64,000 nucleotides of DNA from JAGIBJ01 sp032119595 (GTDB taxonomy: Bacteria > Actinomycetota > Thermoleophilia > Solirubrobacterales > Solirubrobacteraceae). Below the pieces are notes generated by a model, which was not told where the DNA came from, did not search any database, and saw only the letters and a list, made by a program, of their open reading frames with translations. Below, in pieces: positions 17,371 through 24,760 of the stretch. Position 1 is the stretch's first letter. The number at the start of each line of letters is the position of its first letter. The stretch lies in the NCBI GenBank assembly GCA_032119595.1, contig JAUMBQ010000006.1:1364001-1428000 (forward strand), in the 5' to 3' direction. Position numbers and translations under genes: made by a program.

Positions 17371-18402
17371 ATGGCCACCGCGCTCACCTTTTTCAACAAC
17401 AAGGGAGGAGTCGGCAAAACGACGCTTGCATGCAATTTCGCAGCTTCTGAGGCTGCGGCTGGTAAGCGCGTTCTCATTCTGGACCTCGATCCGCAGTGCA
17501 ACGCGACCCAGCTCGTGTTGGAAGATGATATGTGGGCCGAGATCTTCGAAGACCAGGAGACGTCCGAGTCTAAGTCCGTTATGGGGCTCCTCCGCTTGAT
17601 GCGCGGCGGGGACTCGAGCCTCGATATCGAGGCCCTCAGTATTTGGGAGGCGAAACGCTTTGGGGTCTCAGTGGTCGCGGGGCATCCGTCTCTCTCGATC
17701 TTCGAGGACGTGCTGAGCGAATCGTGGACAAAGTTCAGAGGCGGTGAAGCCGGCGGCGCCCGACGCACCAACTGGCTTCGTACGTTTTGTGACCTCGTGT
17801 CGGATGACTTCGACGTCGTCGTCGTGGACGCCAGCCCAAGTCTCGGTGCGATCAACCGGACGGCGCTGATCGGAAGCGACGCCTTCATCACGCCTATGGC
17901 GGCGGATCTGTTCAGCCTCTACGCGCTCGACAACATCACGTTGTGGTTCGAGCGATGGCTCGCTGAGTACGACGCGGGTCGCTCAAATGCCGAGGGCAAC
18001 TTGAAGGCGGCTGGACACGATGACCTGTTGCCTCGCTTGTTGCCGGTCAGGCAAGGCTTCATTGGGTACACGATCCAGCAGTATGTGAGTCGCGCGAGCG
18101 GCGACAACGCGCGCCGCAAGATCCAGGCTTACGACCAGCATCGCGATCAGATTCCCGAAAGGGCCAAGTCGCTGGCGGCTTTGTCCCGCTTCGGAACGGA
18201 CCTTGATCTCGGCACTGTGCCCAACATGTTCTCGATGATCCCCCTCGCTCAGAGTCAGCACGCTCCGCTGAGCACGTTGGGCCGCGACGACGGCCTGCGG
18301 GGCGCGCAGTTCAGTCAGCACGAGCGTTACGTCGAACAGCTGGAAACGCTCTTTGACTTGATTTCGTCGAGGCTGACCGAAATCAGGTCTGCGTCTTCGT
18401 GA
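17371..18402 (+). CDS. ParA-like (MinD/ParA deviant Walker) ATPase
   Basis: The protein has 343 aa. Deviant Walker A KGGVGKTT at residues 11-18 (signature Lys11, Lys16), switch I DLDPQCNAT (38-46), and Walker B VVVVDASPSLGAINR with Asp153. This is a SIMIBI ATPase that normally dimerises on DNA or membrane. There is no ParB partner; instead the stop codon overlaps the start of a SIR2 gene (GTGA). About 80 residues after the core (200-300) are longer than in plasmid ParA. In this pairing it probably acts as sensor or switch for the NADase, which is inference. Confidence 0.9.
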   Translation: MATALTFFNNKGGVGKTTLACNFAASEAAAGKRVLILDLDPQCNATQLVLEDDMWAEIFEDQETSESKSVMGLLRLMRGGDSSLDIEALSIWEAKRFGVSVVAGHPSLSIFEDVLSESWTKFRGGEAGGARRTNWLRTFCDLVSDDFDVVVVDASPSLGAINRTALIGSDAFITPMAADLFSLYALDNITLWFERWLAEYDAGRSNAEGNLKAAGHDDLLPRLLPVRQGFIGYTIQQYVSRASGDNARRKIQAYDQHRDQIPERAKSLAALSRFGTDLDLGTVPNMFSMIPLAQSQHAPLSTLGRDDGLRGAQFSQHERYVEQLETLFDLISSRLTEIRSASS

Positions 18403-19265
18403 CTCATTGGCCTTCGCACATGGTCGATCGGATAGCCTACGGGCAATGGGTCCTCTTCATCGGCAGCGGCGTTGCCGCCTCCTGTTCCAACAGGGCTGGG
18501 GCTAGTCCGCCCACCTGGGGCGATCTGCTTACCCGTCTCAAAGACCTCATCGCCGATCCGGTCGAGAAGGCTCACGGCGCGAAACTGATCACCAATCGGG
18601 AGTACCTCGGGGCGGCGGACCATATCCGACACCAGCTTTCCGACGAGCACAACTCGACTGGCTATTTCAAAGCCATCCAGAACGCCGTCGAGGGTCCTGC
18701 GGGCGACCGTTATGAGCCATCGAACTTCTACGACTCTTTGCTCGATCTGGACCCCCGCATCGTCTTTACTACGAACTACGACAAGTTGTTCGAGATGGCA
18801 TCCCGTAACGCCTTCGCTAGTTTCGCCTACGACGCCACCGGTGTCAGCGACGAGATCCGAGGCGGCGGCTCTGTGCTCGTAAAGATTCACGGGACTACCG
18901 ACGCAACGTCCGACGTGGTGTTGACTCGAACCGACTACGCAAAGATCGCGACGCGGGGCCGCGACGTTTTCGATGTGCTTCGAGCACTGAGCCTGACGTC
19001 GACGATTCTGTTTGTCGGCTACTCGCTCGACGACCCCGATATTCAGCTCGTTCTTCAGGCTGTCGGCCGCTCGGGGCTATCGCCGGAAGCGCACTTCATG
19101 CTCGCGCCCGAGCCCGAGAGCCCTTCTCGTGTACCCGTTTTCAAGGCTAGTTTCGGTGTCTCGATCGTGACGTATCCCGCGCCCGGGGGGAATCACGACG
19201 CGGCACAGCACGCGGTCGAGGAGCTGGTTTTGGCCGTGGCAGCGCGGCGGGCCGGCTCTCGCTAG
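18399..19265 (+). CDS. SIR2-like (probable NAD-hydrolysing) effector
   Basis: The protein has 288 aa. GTG 18399 overlaps the parA stop by 4 bp; ATG 18420 is an alternative. SIR2-like fold motifs in order: VLFIGSGVAAS (NAD-binding loop, 18-28), FTTNYDKLFE (catalytic Asn126), VKIHGTTD (catalytic His164), LFVGYSLDDPDIQ (205-216). This pattern is that of defence-type SIR2 proteins, which cleave NAD+ to kill or stall infected cells, rather than of zinc-bearing deacetylases; no Cys4 zinc module is present. No further domain is fused, so target recognition presumably comes from ParA. Confidence 0.88.
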   Translation: MTHWPSHMVDRIAYGQWVLFIGSGVAASCSNRAGASPPTWGDLLTRLKDLIADPVEKAHGAKLITNREYLGAADHIRHQLSDEHNSTGYFKAIQNAVEGPAGDRYEPSNFYDSLLDLDPRIVFTTNYDKLFEMASRNAFASFAYDATGVSDEIRGGGSVLVKIHGTTDATSDVVLTRTDYAKIATRGRDVFDVLRALSLTSTILFVGYSLDDPDIQLVLQAVGRSGLSPEAHFMLAPEPESPSRVPVFKASFGVSIVTYPAPGGNHDAAQHAVEELVLAVAARRAGSR

Positions 19266-19678
19266 GGGGCTGTGGTCTGACCGGCTCTCCGGCTAGCCCA
19301 GCAACGACGAACGTCTGCCTCGGCGTGTTGCTCGTCGTCCTGCTGTCCCTGGCCGCCATTCCCATTGGAAGCTCGCCGGTCTGGCGCAGCTCGCGCGCCT
19401 AGTGGTCCTCGTCGCGGGGTTTGTTCGCGGCGGAGGCAGAGCCGAGGGAGGCGCCGACGCGCTGACAGCGCCCCAGTAGTCGGCGTTCTGTTACTTGGAG
19501 TCGAAGAATCCGAACTGGAGACGGCAGACCCTGTCGGTGGAGGCCGATCGGCTTCCAAGGAGCGTTCATCTCGACACTACCCAGTCAAGATCAGCGTCGC
19601 CAATTGGCCAGGCTGCCGACCAACGGAGTCACCCAAGCTAAGAACTGCCCCGCGTTAAGCAACCGGCCCCGCCGCTCC
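19266..19678. other. Convergent spacer between the two NAD-related modules
   Basis: 413 bp between the SIR2 gene (plus) and the TIR-like gene (minus). Frames here are short or Arg/Ser-rich. One stretch (about 19327-19405, plus) would encode a hydrophobic peptide, VLLVVLLSLAAIPIGSS, but with no ribosome site. No clear terminator hairpin with a T-tract is visible. Confidence 0.45.
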
Positions 19679-20752
19679 CTACGACGGCGACATCCCGACG
19701 GCGTGGCTTTCAAGGAGATGCGCTAGGACGGCAGCAGTCCGCTCGATGATGTCGTCTCCTGGATCACCCTCGAGCAAGTCGATCTGAGCTGTCGCGCCCA
19801 AGGCGAGGTTCACTGAAAGAACACCGAGTACCTGACGCGGTGCGGTTGAGGAGAACATGGGGAGCGCCTTGACGTACGAGTAGCGCTGCCGGCTCTTCTT
19901 GACCAAGTCGAAGTCCATTCCGAGACGGATGTCCTTCGGTAGCGACGACCAAGACTTGTTCTTCGCTGACTTGTACGTGGCCAAGTCGAAGTTGACTGCC
20001 ACTGGCGTTTCGTTCTGCCCCGCGTAGCCCACAAGGCCGCGCCCCTCTTCAAACGTCTCAAACATCTGCGTTTTCGGCGAGCTCCGCGCGCGTGCCGAGC
20101 GGCGGAACACAGTCCCCCGGTCGGTTCTGTGCGCGAGCCACAAATGGATACCAACTCCCGTCGTAATGTTGCACCTTGATGCCAATTGCTGGGCAGCCAT
20201 TTGCAGAATACGTTGACTACCTTCGATCACCGGCAGCGGGGCTGATGCCCAGCTGATGTCGGAGATCGCCGCGCGGATATCGTCGGCCGCGCTGTCCATT
20301 CGCGTTTTCGCTGTGCCCGGCGAGAATGCGGCGGTGGACCAGCCCAACAGGTCGGTTGGCAGCTTGAGGTTCTCGGTTCCCTTCTCCGCGACCAAGAACG
20401 TTCGATGCCGTCCAAAGGCGCTGAGGGCCATACCTAGCTCGAGGATTACATTGTCTCGCGGAGCAAGAACGGTCGCGCCACGCGATTCAACCACGTCGTC
20501 CTTGCCGGCGACGATTACTGCTCCGTTGTAACGCCCGGGCGAAAGCTCCGTCTCTAGGCGCTCGAGGGTCAAATCACCGACAGTGAAAACGCCATCCTTC
20601 CAGACGACCAGATCGGCTTCGTCCTGGAGCCGCGCGCGCAGTAGGCGAGCCTCGGGCAAAACTTCCGAACTCGAAATAACGAACAGTCGAGGTCGGTAGC
20701 TAGAGCTGACGTGGGCCACGTCGAGCCAAGCTACTGGTGCCGCAGGACGCAC
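19679..20752 (-). CDS. TIR-like nucleotide-binding domain fused to a GAF-like domain
   Basis: The protein has 357 aa from GTG 20752 (AGAGAGG upstream; overlaps the previous gene by 22 bp); GTG 20719 would avoid the overlap. Residues 20-150 form the TIR-like/CAP12 (PF10137-type) domain: RPRLFVISSSE, LVVWKDGVFTVGDLTLE, AVIVAGKDD, and the signature APRDNVILELGMALSAFG with putative catalytic Glu105. Residues 175-350 look like a GAF domain (GRGLVGYAGQNETPVAVNF, YVKALPMFSST, QVLGVLSVNLA). CAP12-type TIRs cleave NAD+ when a ligand activates them; here GAF could be the ligand sensor. Last gene of the five-gene operon. Confidence 0.85.
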   Translation of the reverse strand: MRPAAPVAWLDVAHVSSSYRPRLFVISSSEVLPEARLLRARLQDEADLVVWKDGVFTVGDLTLERLETELSPGRYNGAVIVAGKDDVVESRGATVLAPRDNVILELGMALSAFGRHRTFLVAEKGTENLKLPTDLLGWSTAAFSPGTAKTRMDSAADDIRAAISDISWASAPLPVIEGSQRILQMAAQQLASRCNITTGVGIHLWLAHRTDRGTVFRRSARARSSPKTQMFETFEEGRGLVGYAGQNETPVAVNFDLATYKSAKNKSWSSLPKDIRLGMDFDLVKKSRQRYSYVKALPMFSSTAPRQVLGVLSVNLALGATAQIDLLEGDPGDDIIERTAAVLAHLLESHAVGMSPS

Positions 20753-21711
20753 TCCCCGGCCTCTCTCACTTCCCCGATCACATGAAACGGTGCCCCCTCG
20801 GCGAGGAAGCGCTTTGAGAGGTCTTTAGAAACGACCGCGAGCAACGGGCCCGAAGTTTGAGGATCGGCCACCAGCGTCGCAACGGCTGACAACGAAGGAA
20901 TGTCCGGATCGAGCTTCACGCCGTCTCCAAGGTCGCGCCAATTCGCGTCGCCAAGGCCTGACACAACCTGCTCTTTGAGCATTGCGTCGACTCCTTGATG
21001 CGTGTTGAGCCGGGCGGTACGCACCATCCAGCCCATGCCTTTGGTTGCGGCAGTCAGGGCTCCAAGCAAGCCATAGCCGGTGATGTCGGTCACGGCTGCT
21101 ATCGAGTCCGCGGGCAGGGCGGCAAGCCACTCGGCTGCCGTATGGTTTGTTTCTTCCATCGAACGAAGCGCTGCGTCCAGGCCGGGCGGAGCGAGGCCTG
21201 CTCGAACCCCTGCGATAAGTAGGCCGCTCCCCAGTGGCTTGTCTCCAATCACCAGCAGATCGCCAGGACGGGGAGCACGGAACGGAGCCCTGACCTTCGC
21301 GGTGCCGCCCATCGTGATCGTCATGTGTGACCTGCTCCCGCGCCGTGTATGACCGCCGGCTAGCGACAAGCCGAGATCGGTTAGGGCCGCGTGCAGTCCA
21401 TCCACCAGATCTCGGGCGCGTCCGGACGTCAAATCCGCCTGCGTGACGCTCAGTGAGACGACAGCCCAGATTGGAGTCGCAAAACTTGCGTACAAGTCCG
21501 ATGCCGCATGGCTAATCGCGATACGCCCAGCTTGGACTCCTGCGCCAAACGGCTCGATGGTGTCCGTCGTGACGAACAACTGTTGGTCAGAAATGCTTGG
21601 GACCGCGTACGCGTCGTCCCAGCCTTCGGTTGCGGCGAGATCGAGGAGACCTTCGAGCCCGCGCCGGTCGAGCTTTCCCGCGCAACCGCGTCCCCACTCA
21701 GCCGAGTCCAA
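20731..21711 (-). CDS. SelD-like (selenide water dikinase/AIR synthase superfamily) kinase
   Basis: The protein has 326 aa. TTG 21711 is the only early start and overlaps dam by 14 bp. SelD landmarks are kept: RGCAGKL with Cys10 and Lys13 (equivalent to the active-site Cys/Lys of SelD), TTDTIEPFGAG, ASDLYASFATP, GGHTRRGSR, GDKPLGSGLLIAG, VTDITGYGLLGAL, DPQTSGPLLAVV. SelD makes selenophosphate from ATP and selenide. No selA, selB, selU or tRNA-Sec gene lies in the window, so a different phosphoryl acceptor in this operon is possible. Confidence 0.88.
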   Translation of the reverse strand: MDSAEWGRGCAGKLDRRGLEGLLDLAATEGWDDAYAVPSISDQQLFVTTDTIEPFGAGVQAGRIAISHAASDLYASFATPIWAVVSLSVTQADLTSGRARDLVDGLHAALTDLGLSLAGGHTRRGSRSHMTITMGGTAKVRAPFRAPRPGDLLVIGDKPLGSGLLIAGVRAGLAPPGLDAALRSMEETNHTAAEWLAALPADSIAAVTDITGYGLLGALTAATKGMGWMVRTARLNTHQGVDAMLKEQVVSGLGDANWRDLGDGVKLDPDIPSLSAVATLVADPQTSGPLLAVVSKDLSKRFLAEGAPFHVIGEVREAGECVLRHQ

Positions 21712-22582
21712 GGCCCATACCCTCGGCGAGATCTACCGCGGTCTCAGCGGCCGCAGTTGCGCCCGCGCCGAAAATGAATAGGCGCTCCTCGACGCGCTTC
21801 GAGGCGCTTTTCGGCAGCTGGGCTCGGCGGCTGAGGCGAACGCTCGCGTCGGCTCCGGCGAAGGCGTGGTCGATGTCAACATGACTCCCATTACTGACCA
21901 GTACGAGCGCTCCTCTGGAGGCCAATTCCGCAGCGAGTTTAGCCAATGCAAGTTGATCGCTCCAATCGAACCTTCTTGGCTGGTATCGGTCAAATACGCC
22001 GGAGCGCGGAGTCACATAGGCAGGATCGCAGTAGACAAGAACCCGACCGTCAATGCGTTGGAGAGCGTCAGCGTAAGATTCTGACGTCAGCTCGACGCCC
22101 TCCAATGCTTCTGAGACTCGGTTAAGCGCTCCCTCAACCTTCAGCGGTTCGAGGCTGCGAGCGCCACCGTACGGGACGTTGAACTCGCCCGCTCGATTCG
22201 TGCGGTAGATGCCTCCGTAAGCACAGCGATTCAAGTAGATGAAGGCTGCAGCTCGCCGCGTGGCATTGGTCTCGGTCCCGAAGGCTTTCCGTTCCAGATC
22301 GTAAGTGGCTCGCGAGTCTTCGAGGCCGACCAAGTGCTGGCGGACGTCTTCAGGTTCGTCTCGCACTGCCCGAAACGTCGCGATCAAATCCTTGTTGACA
22401 TCACTGGCTTGGGCTCCGGCCCATGGGCCCCCAGAGAGCAAGACCGCACCACCACCGAGAAACGGTTCCACGTACTTGGCGGGCTGCCATTCGTGGGCCA
22501 CCGCCGCCACTATGGGCGCGATCCATCGCTTTCCGCCAGGCCAGCGAAGAAATGGCAGCGCGCTAGCGCCAAGGACAGTCAC
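21698..22582 (-). CDS. Dam-type DNA adenine N6-methyltransferase (D12 class)
   Basis: The protein has 294 aa from GTG 22582, which overlaps the upstream stop codon by 4 bp. The SAM-binding motif FLRWPGGK is at 11-18, FxGxG-type EPFLGGGAVL at 39-47, and the catalytic DPAY in VYCDPAYVTPRSG (186-189). The target-recognition segment (100-160) includes RCAYGGIYRTNRAGEFNVPYGG, which is close to GATC-specific Dam enzymes; specificity is not proven. No restriction endonuclease gene accompanies it, so it may mark self DNA for this operon. Confidence 0.92.
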   Translation of the reverse strand: MTVLGASALPFLRWPGGKRWIAPIVAAVAHEWQPAKYVEPFLGGGAVLLSGGPWAGAQASDVNKDLIATFRAVRDEPEDVRQHLVGLEDSRATYDLERKAFGTETNATRRAAAFIYLNRCAYGGIYRTNRAGEFNVPYGGARSLEPLKVEGALNRVSEALEGVELTSESYADALQRIDGRVLVYCDPAYVTPRSGVFDRYQPRRFDWSDQLALAKLAAELASRGALVLVSNGSHVDIDHAFAGADASVRLSRRAQLPKSASKRVEERLFIFGAGATAAAETAVDLAEGMGLGLG

Positions 22583-23190
22583 GCGGGGGGCAACTCGGGG
22601 AGTACCGCCATCCCGGCATCCGCCGCGGCTCTCGCGGCTCGGCGCAAGCGATCCGAGATCTCGAGCTCGTCGAGATATGTCGCAACGGCCGGACTGACCA
22701 GGGTGCGCCACGACTCGTCGCCGGCGATCATCCGCCTTCGGAGGTCCGAACCTTCGAAGTCCTTCGCGTCTCGGTCCCAAAGGTTGACAACGTGGTAACC
22801 GGAGTCCTTCAGCAGTCTGATCTTGGCAACGTTCCACGAGTCGTAGGTTGTCGTGTAGACGGGGATCGCCCTGGGGACAAAATCCCCGAGTTCCTGCGGA
22901 TCCTCGATTGGGAAGGGAACGATTGACCACCCTTCAAGGCCGAGATTGGCTTCGGTCAAAGCAATGTCGACCATCGTCAAACGCTCATGAAAGCTCATCG
23001 GGTTGGCGATCCGTTCCGATCGGTGGGCGGCTGCTTGGTCTTCGACTCTCCGAAGCAGGGCGGTCTGGAACTGGGTGATGCCGACGACGAGTTTGCGCGC
23101 GCCGGCTTGCTCGCAGGCTACGCGGACGTACTCCATATGGCCCAAATGGAACGGCTGAAACCGGCCGTGGACGGAGATTGTTGCGTTCAT
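22579..23190 (-). CDS. NMN adenylyltransferase-like nucleotidyltransferase (NadM-like)
   Basis: The protein has 203 aa; its ATG overlaps the preceding stop codon (ATGA). The HIGH-superfamily nucleotide-binding motif is GRFQPFHLGH (9-18), and the second phosphate-binding motif is EGSDLRRRMIAGDESW (146-161), close to the ISATEIRRRM of archaeal-type NadM. Such enzymes join NMN and ATP into NAD+. Its location between a Nudix protein and a TIR-like protein suggests NAD+ resupply or synthesis of an NAD analogue. Other cytidylyltransferase-like substrates cannot be excluded. Confidence 0.85.
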   Translation of the reverse strand: MNATISVHGRFQPFHLGHMEYVRVACEQAGARKLVVGITQFQTALLRRVEDQAAAHRSERIANPMSFHERLTMVDIALTEANLGLEGWSIVPFPIEDPQELGDFVPRAIPVYTTTYDSWNVAKIRLLKDSGYHVVNLWDRDAKDFEGSDLRRRMIAGDESWRTLVSPAVATYLDELEISDRLRRAARAAADAGMAVLPELPPA

Positions 23191-24080
23191 ACTGTGCCGG
23201 CACCATACGCGCGGACAACTAGCTCAGACCAATTCTCGAACTCATCGACTCGATCGAGCACCTCATCGCTCGTTTCAAAACGGAGCTGCTGCAGAAACCC
23301 GCGTTCGCCGATAGTTATACCGGCCTGTGCCGATGGAACTACCTGGTACAGCAGCCCTAGATGCTGACGCGATATCTCCACTCGGTCGTCATAGAGAACC
23401 CCGAGCATTCGTAGCTCGGGCGGTTCTGTGAAACGAAGTTCTTCTCGAAGCTCTCGCTGGATAAAGTGCGCCGACAGGCTGAGGTCGAAGATACTCAGAA
23501 GGGGAGGCACGTCCTCGGGATTTAGGTGGCCGCCGAACAACGCCGAAAAATACCCATGTAGCCTATTTTCAGGGAGTCGGCGAGTTCGCTTGTGAGTAGC
23601 AATTCGACCGTCGCGTACGACTAGGAACTGCGATACCAGCTGGATGACATCCCATCGCTCCTCGGCTTCTCGTCGCCACATGGGATACGCGGAACTGAGC
23701 AACCTTGAGCTTTCGTCCAGCGTAAGACGGTGAACGCCAGGTCCCGGGATGTAGTCGTGAAGCTCGTCGGCTCCGAACACCATAATTTCTTCATCAAGGA
23801 GCGAGCGTTCTTGACGTGGTGCAACAAACTCCTGAAAACGGTGGGACCATGCGCGGAGGGCGAACACGCGGTGGTCTGTCCGCATGAACCGCGAGCCGTC
23901 CCCGTGGCGGACCAGATCGGTAGAGAGCTTGGCCTCGAGCGTCTTTTCGGGCGTCAAGCCGTGCGGTTCGATCAATCCTTGAGTGACGGCGCGGCGAATG
24001 ATCTCTCCTACGGCCAGCGGCTCATTCGCTTGTTGCAACACGCTGACGGCCGCTTCGACGAAGGAGACTTTCGCGGCCAT
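23187..24080 (-). CDS. HARE-HTH plus Nudix-like hydrolase (COG4112-like)
   Basis: The protein has 297 aa, first gene of the operon, ATG 24080. Residues 6-76 match the HARE-HTH winged helix (SFVEAAVSVLQQANEPLAVGEI, ELKTLEAKLSTDL-like helix, GSRFMRTDHRVFALR), a module known from restriction-modification proteins and thought to read DNA. Residues 95-290 form a Nudix-like domain with FGGHLNPED (182-190) and, after an insert, QRELREELRF (208-217), the split Nudix box. Nudix enzymes cleave nucleoside diphosphate links such as NADH or ADP-ribose. It may be both regulator and enzyme. Confidence 0.8.
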   Translation of the reverse strand: MAAKVSFVEAAVSVLQQANEPLAVGEIIRRAVTQGLIEPHGLTPEKTLEAKLSTDLVRHGDGSRFMRTDHRVFALRAWSHRFQEFVAPRQERSLLDEEIMVFGADELHDYIPGPGVHRLTLDESSRLLSSAYPMWRREAEERWDVIQLVSQFLVVRDGRIATHKRTRRLPENRLHGYFSALFGGHLNPEDVPPLLSIFDLSLSAHFIQRELREELRFTEPPELRMLGVLYDDRVEISRQHLGLLYQVVPSAQAGITIGERGFLQQLRFETSDEVLDRVDEFENWSELVVRAYGAGTV

Positions 24081-24176
24081 CCCGCCAACCTACATCTCGG
24101 TTCGGTGCCGCGCGACTCCCGGAGTTGTGCGAATAGAGTCGTCGCGGCACTAGCGAACGTGTTATCTAGAGGCCAT

Positions 24177-24230
24177 TCAGTCGAGGATCAAAGCGGCTTG
24201 CTCGGCGTCGATGAGGTTTGTCTGATCCAT
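24177..24230 (-). pseudogene. Truncated excisionase/HTH-like start
   Basis: An ATG at 24230 with a good ribosome site (AAAGGA, five to six bases upstream) encodes MDQTNLIDAEQAALILD and then stops. The sequence matches the way excisionase-type helix-turn-helix proteins begin (LLTAEEAAELL...), cut off just before the recognition helix. This suggests a decayed mobile-element gene at the island edge. It is too short for a firm family call. Confidence 0.35.
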
Positions 24231-24475
24231 CCGTGTCCTTTCGCTGGGCGCGTGCCGAGCCTGCTGCGTCACCAGGTGGGGATTTCCGCGTAGTCAACGG
24301 CGCGAACACCGGCGCCCGCTGGAGCCGGACGGGCCGCTGCTAATGCTTCACCGCGGCCTGCGCTCCAGCGGAAGCGTGATCTGGCGGCCACCCGCAGAGT
24401 TGCGGGACCCGCTGAGCGACGCGCGCGGAACCCCGCACACCGAAGTGGCCTGGTTTGGCAGCCCCCCAGAACGAC

Positions 24476-24501
24476 GAAAGCCCCGCTTTCGCGGGGCTTT
24501 C
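24476..24501 (-). terminator. Intrinsic terminator of tRNA-Ala
   Basis: GAAAGCCCCGC, four-base loop, GCGGGGCTTTC: an 11-bp perfect stem directly downstream of the tRNA on the minus strand. The end of the stem provides only a short T run (CTTTC). Confidence 0.8.
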
Positions 24502-24508
24502 TGAGGGA

Positions 24509-24581
24509 TGGAGCCTATCGGGATCGAACCGATGACCCCCTGCTTGCAAAGCAGGTGCTCTGCCAGCTGAGCTAAGGCCCC
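24509..24581 (-). tRNA. tRNA-Ala (TGC anticodon)
   Basis: 73 nt without an encoded CCA. Acceptor GGGGCCT pairs with AGGCTCC (one G-U). D-arm AGCTCAGCTGGCAGAGC, anticodon stem CCTGC-TTTGCAA-GCAGG with anticodon TGC, and T-arm ATCGGTTCGATCCCGAT. The 3' end faces the accessory island to its left, the usual geometry for integration at a tRNA gene. Confidence 0.95.
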
Positions 24582-24760
24582 TCGCGGCGATTGTAGAACG
24601 TGGGAGGCGGTCGGCGCAGCGAGCGTGGTTGGTTGGCGGTCTTGGGTGGGCGAATATTGGAGGCGCCGGGCGCATTTGGGCGGTGCGGCGCGGGGATGCT
24701 GGCGTCGATTCTTATCGTCAAGGCCTGGTGAGTGAGGGGCTGGCGTGGCAGTCTTGGCGC

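Larger units (their letters stand above)
24081..24508. other. Island edge between the NAD operon and tRNA-Ala
   Basis: This stretch holds the promoter of the five-gene operon, a truncated 17-codon HTH-like frame (24177-24230) and the tRNA terminator (24476-24501). Nothing else is supported. Its position directly against the 3' end of the tRNA gene is where an integrated element would join the chromosome. Confidence 0.5.

Noticed and set aside
17371..18402. Plasmid or chromosome partition operon
   Set aside because: The ParA-like gene is followed by SIR2, not ParB, and I saw no parS-like repeats.
19327..19405. Possible hydrophobic toxin-like peptide in the convergent gap
   Set aside because: No ribosome binding site or conserved start; a run of hydrophobic codons in GC-rich DNA can arise by chance.
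24629..24760. Longer N-terminus for paralogue A starting at a TTG
   Set aside because: The added 44 residues are Gly/Trp-rich, not shared with the paralogues, and close to the tRNA gene.
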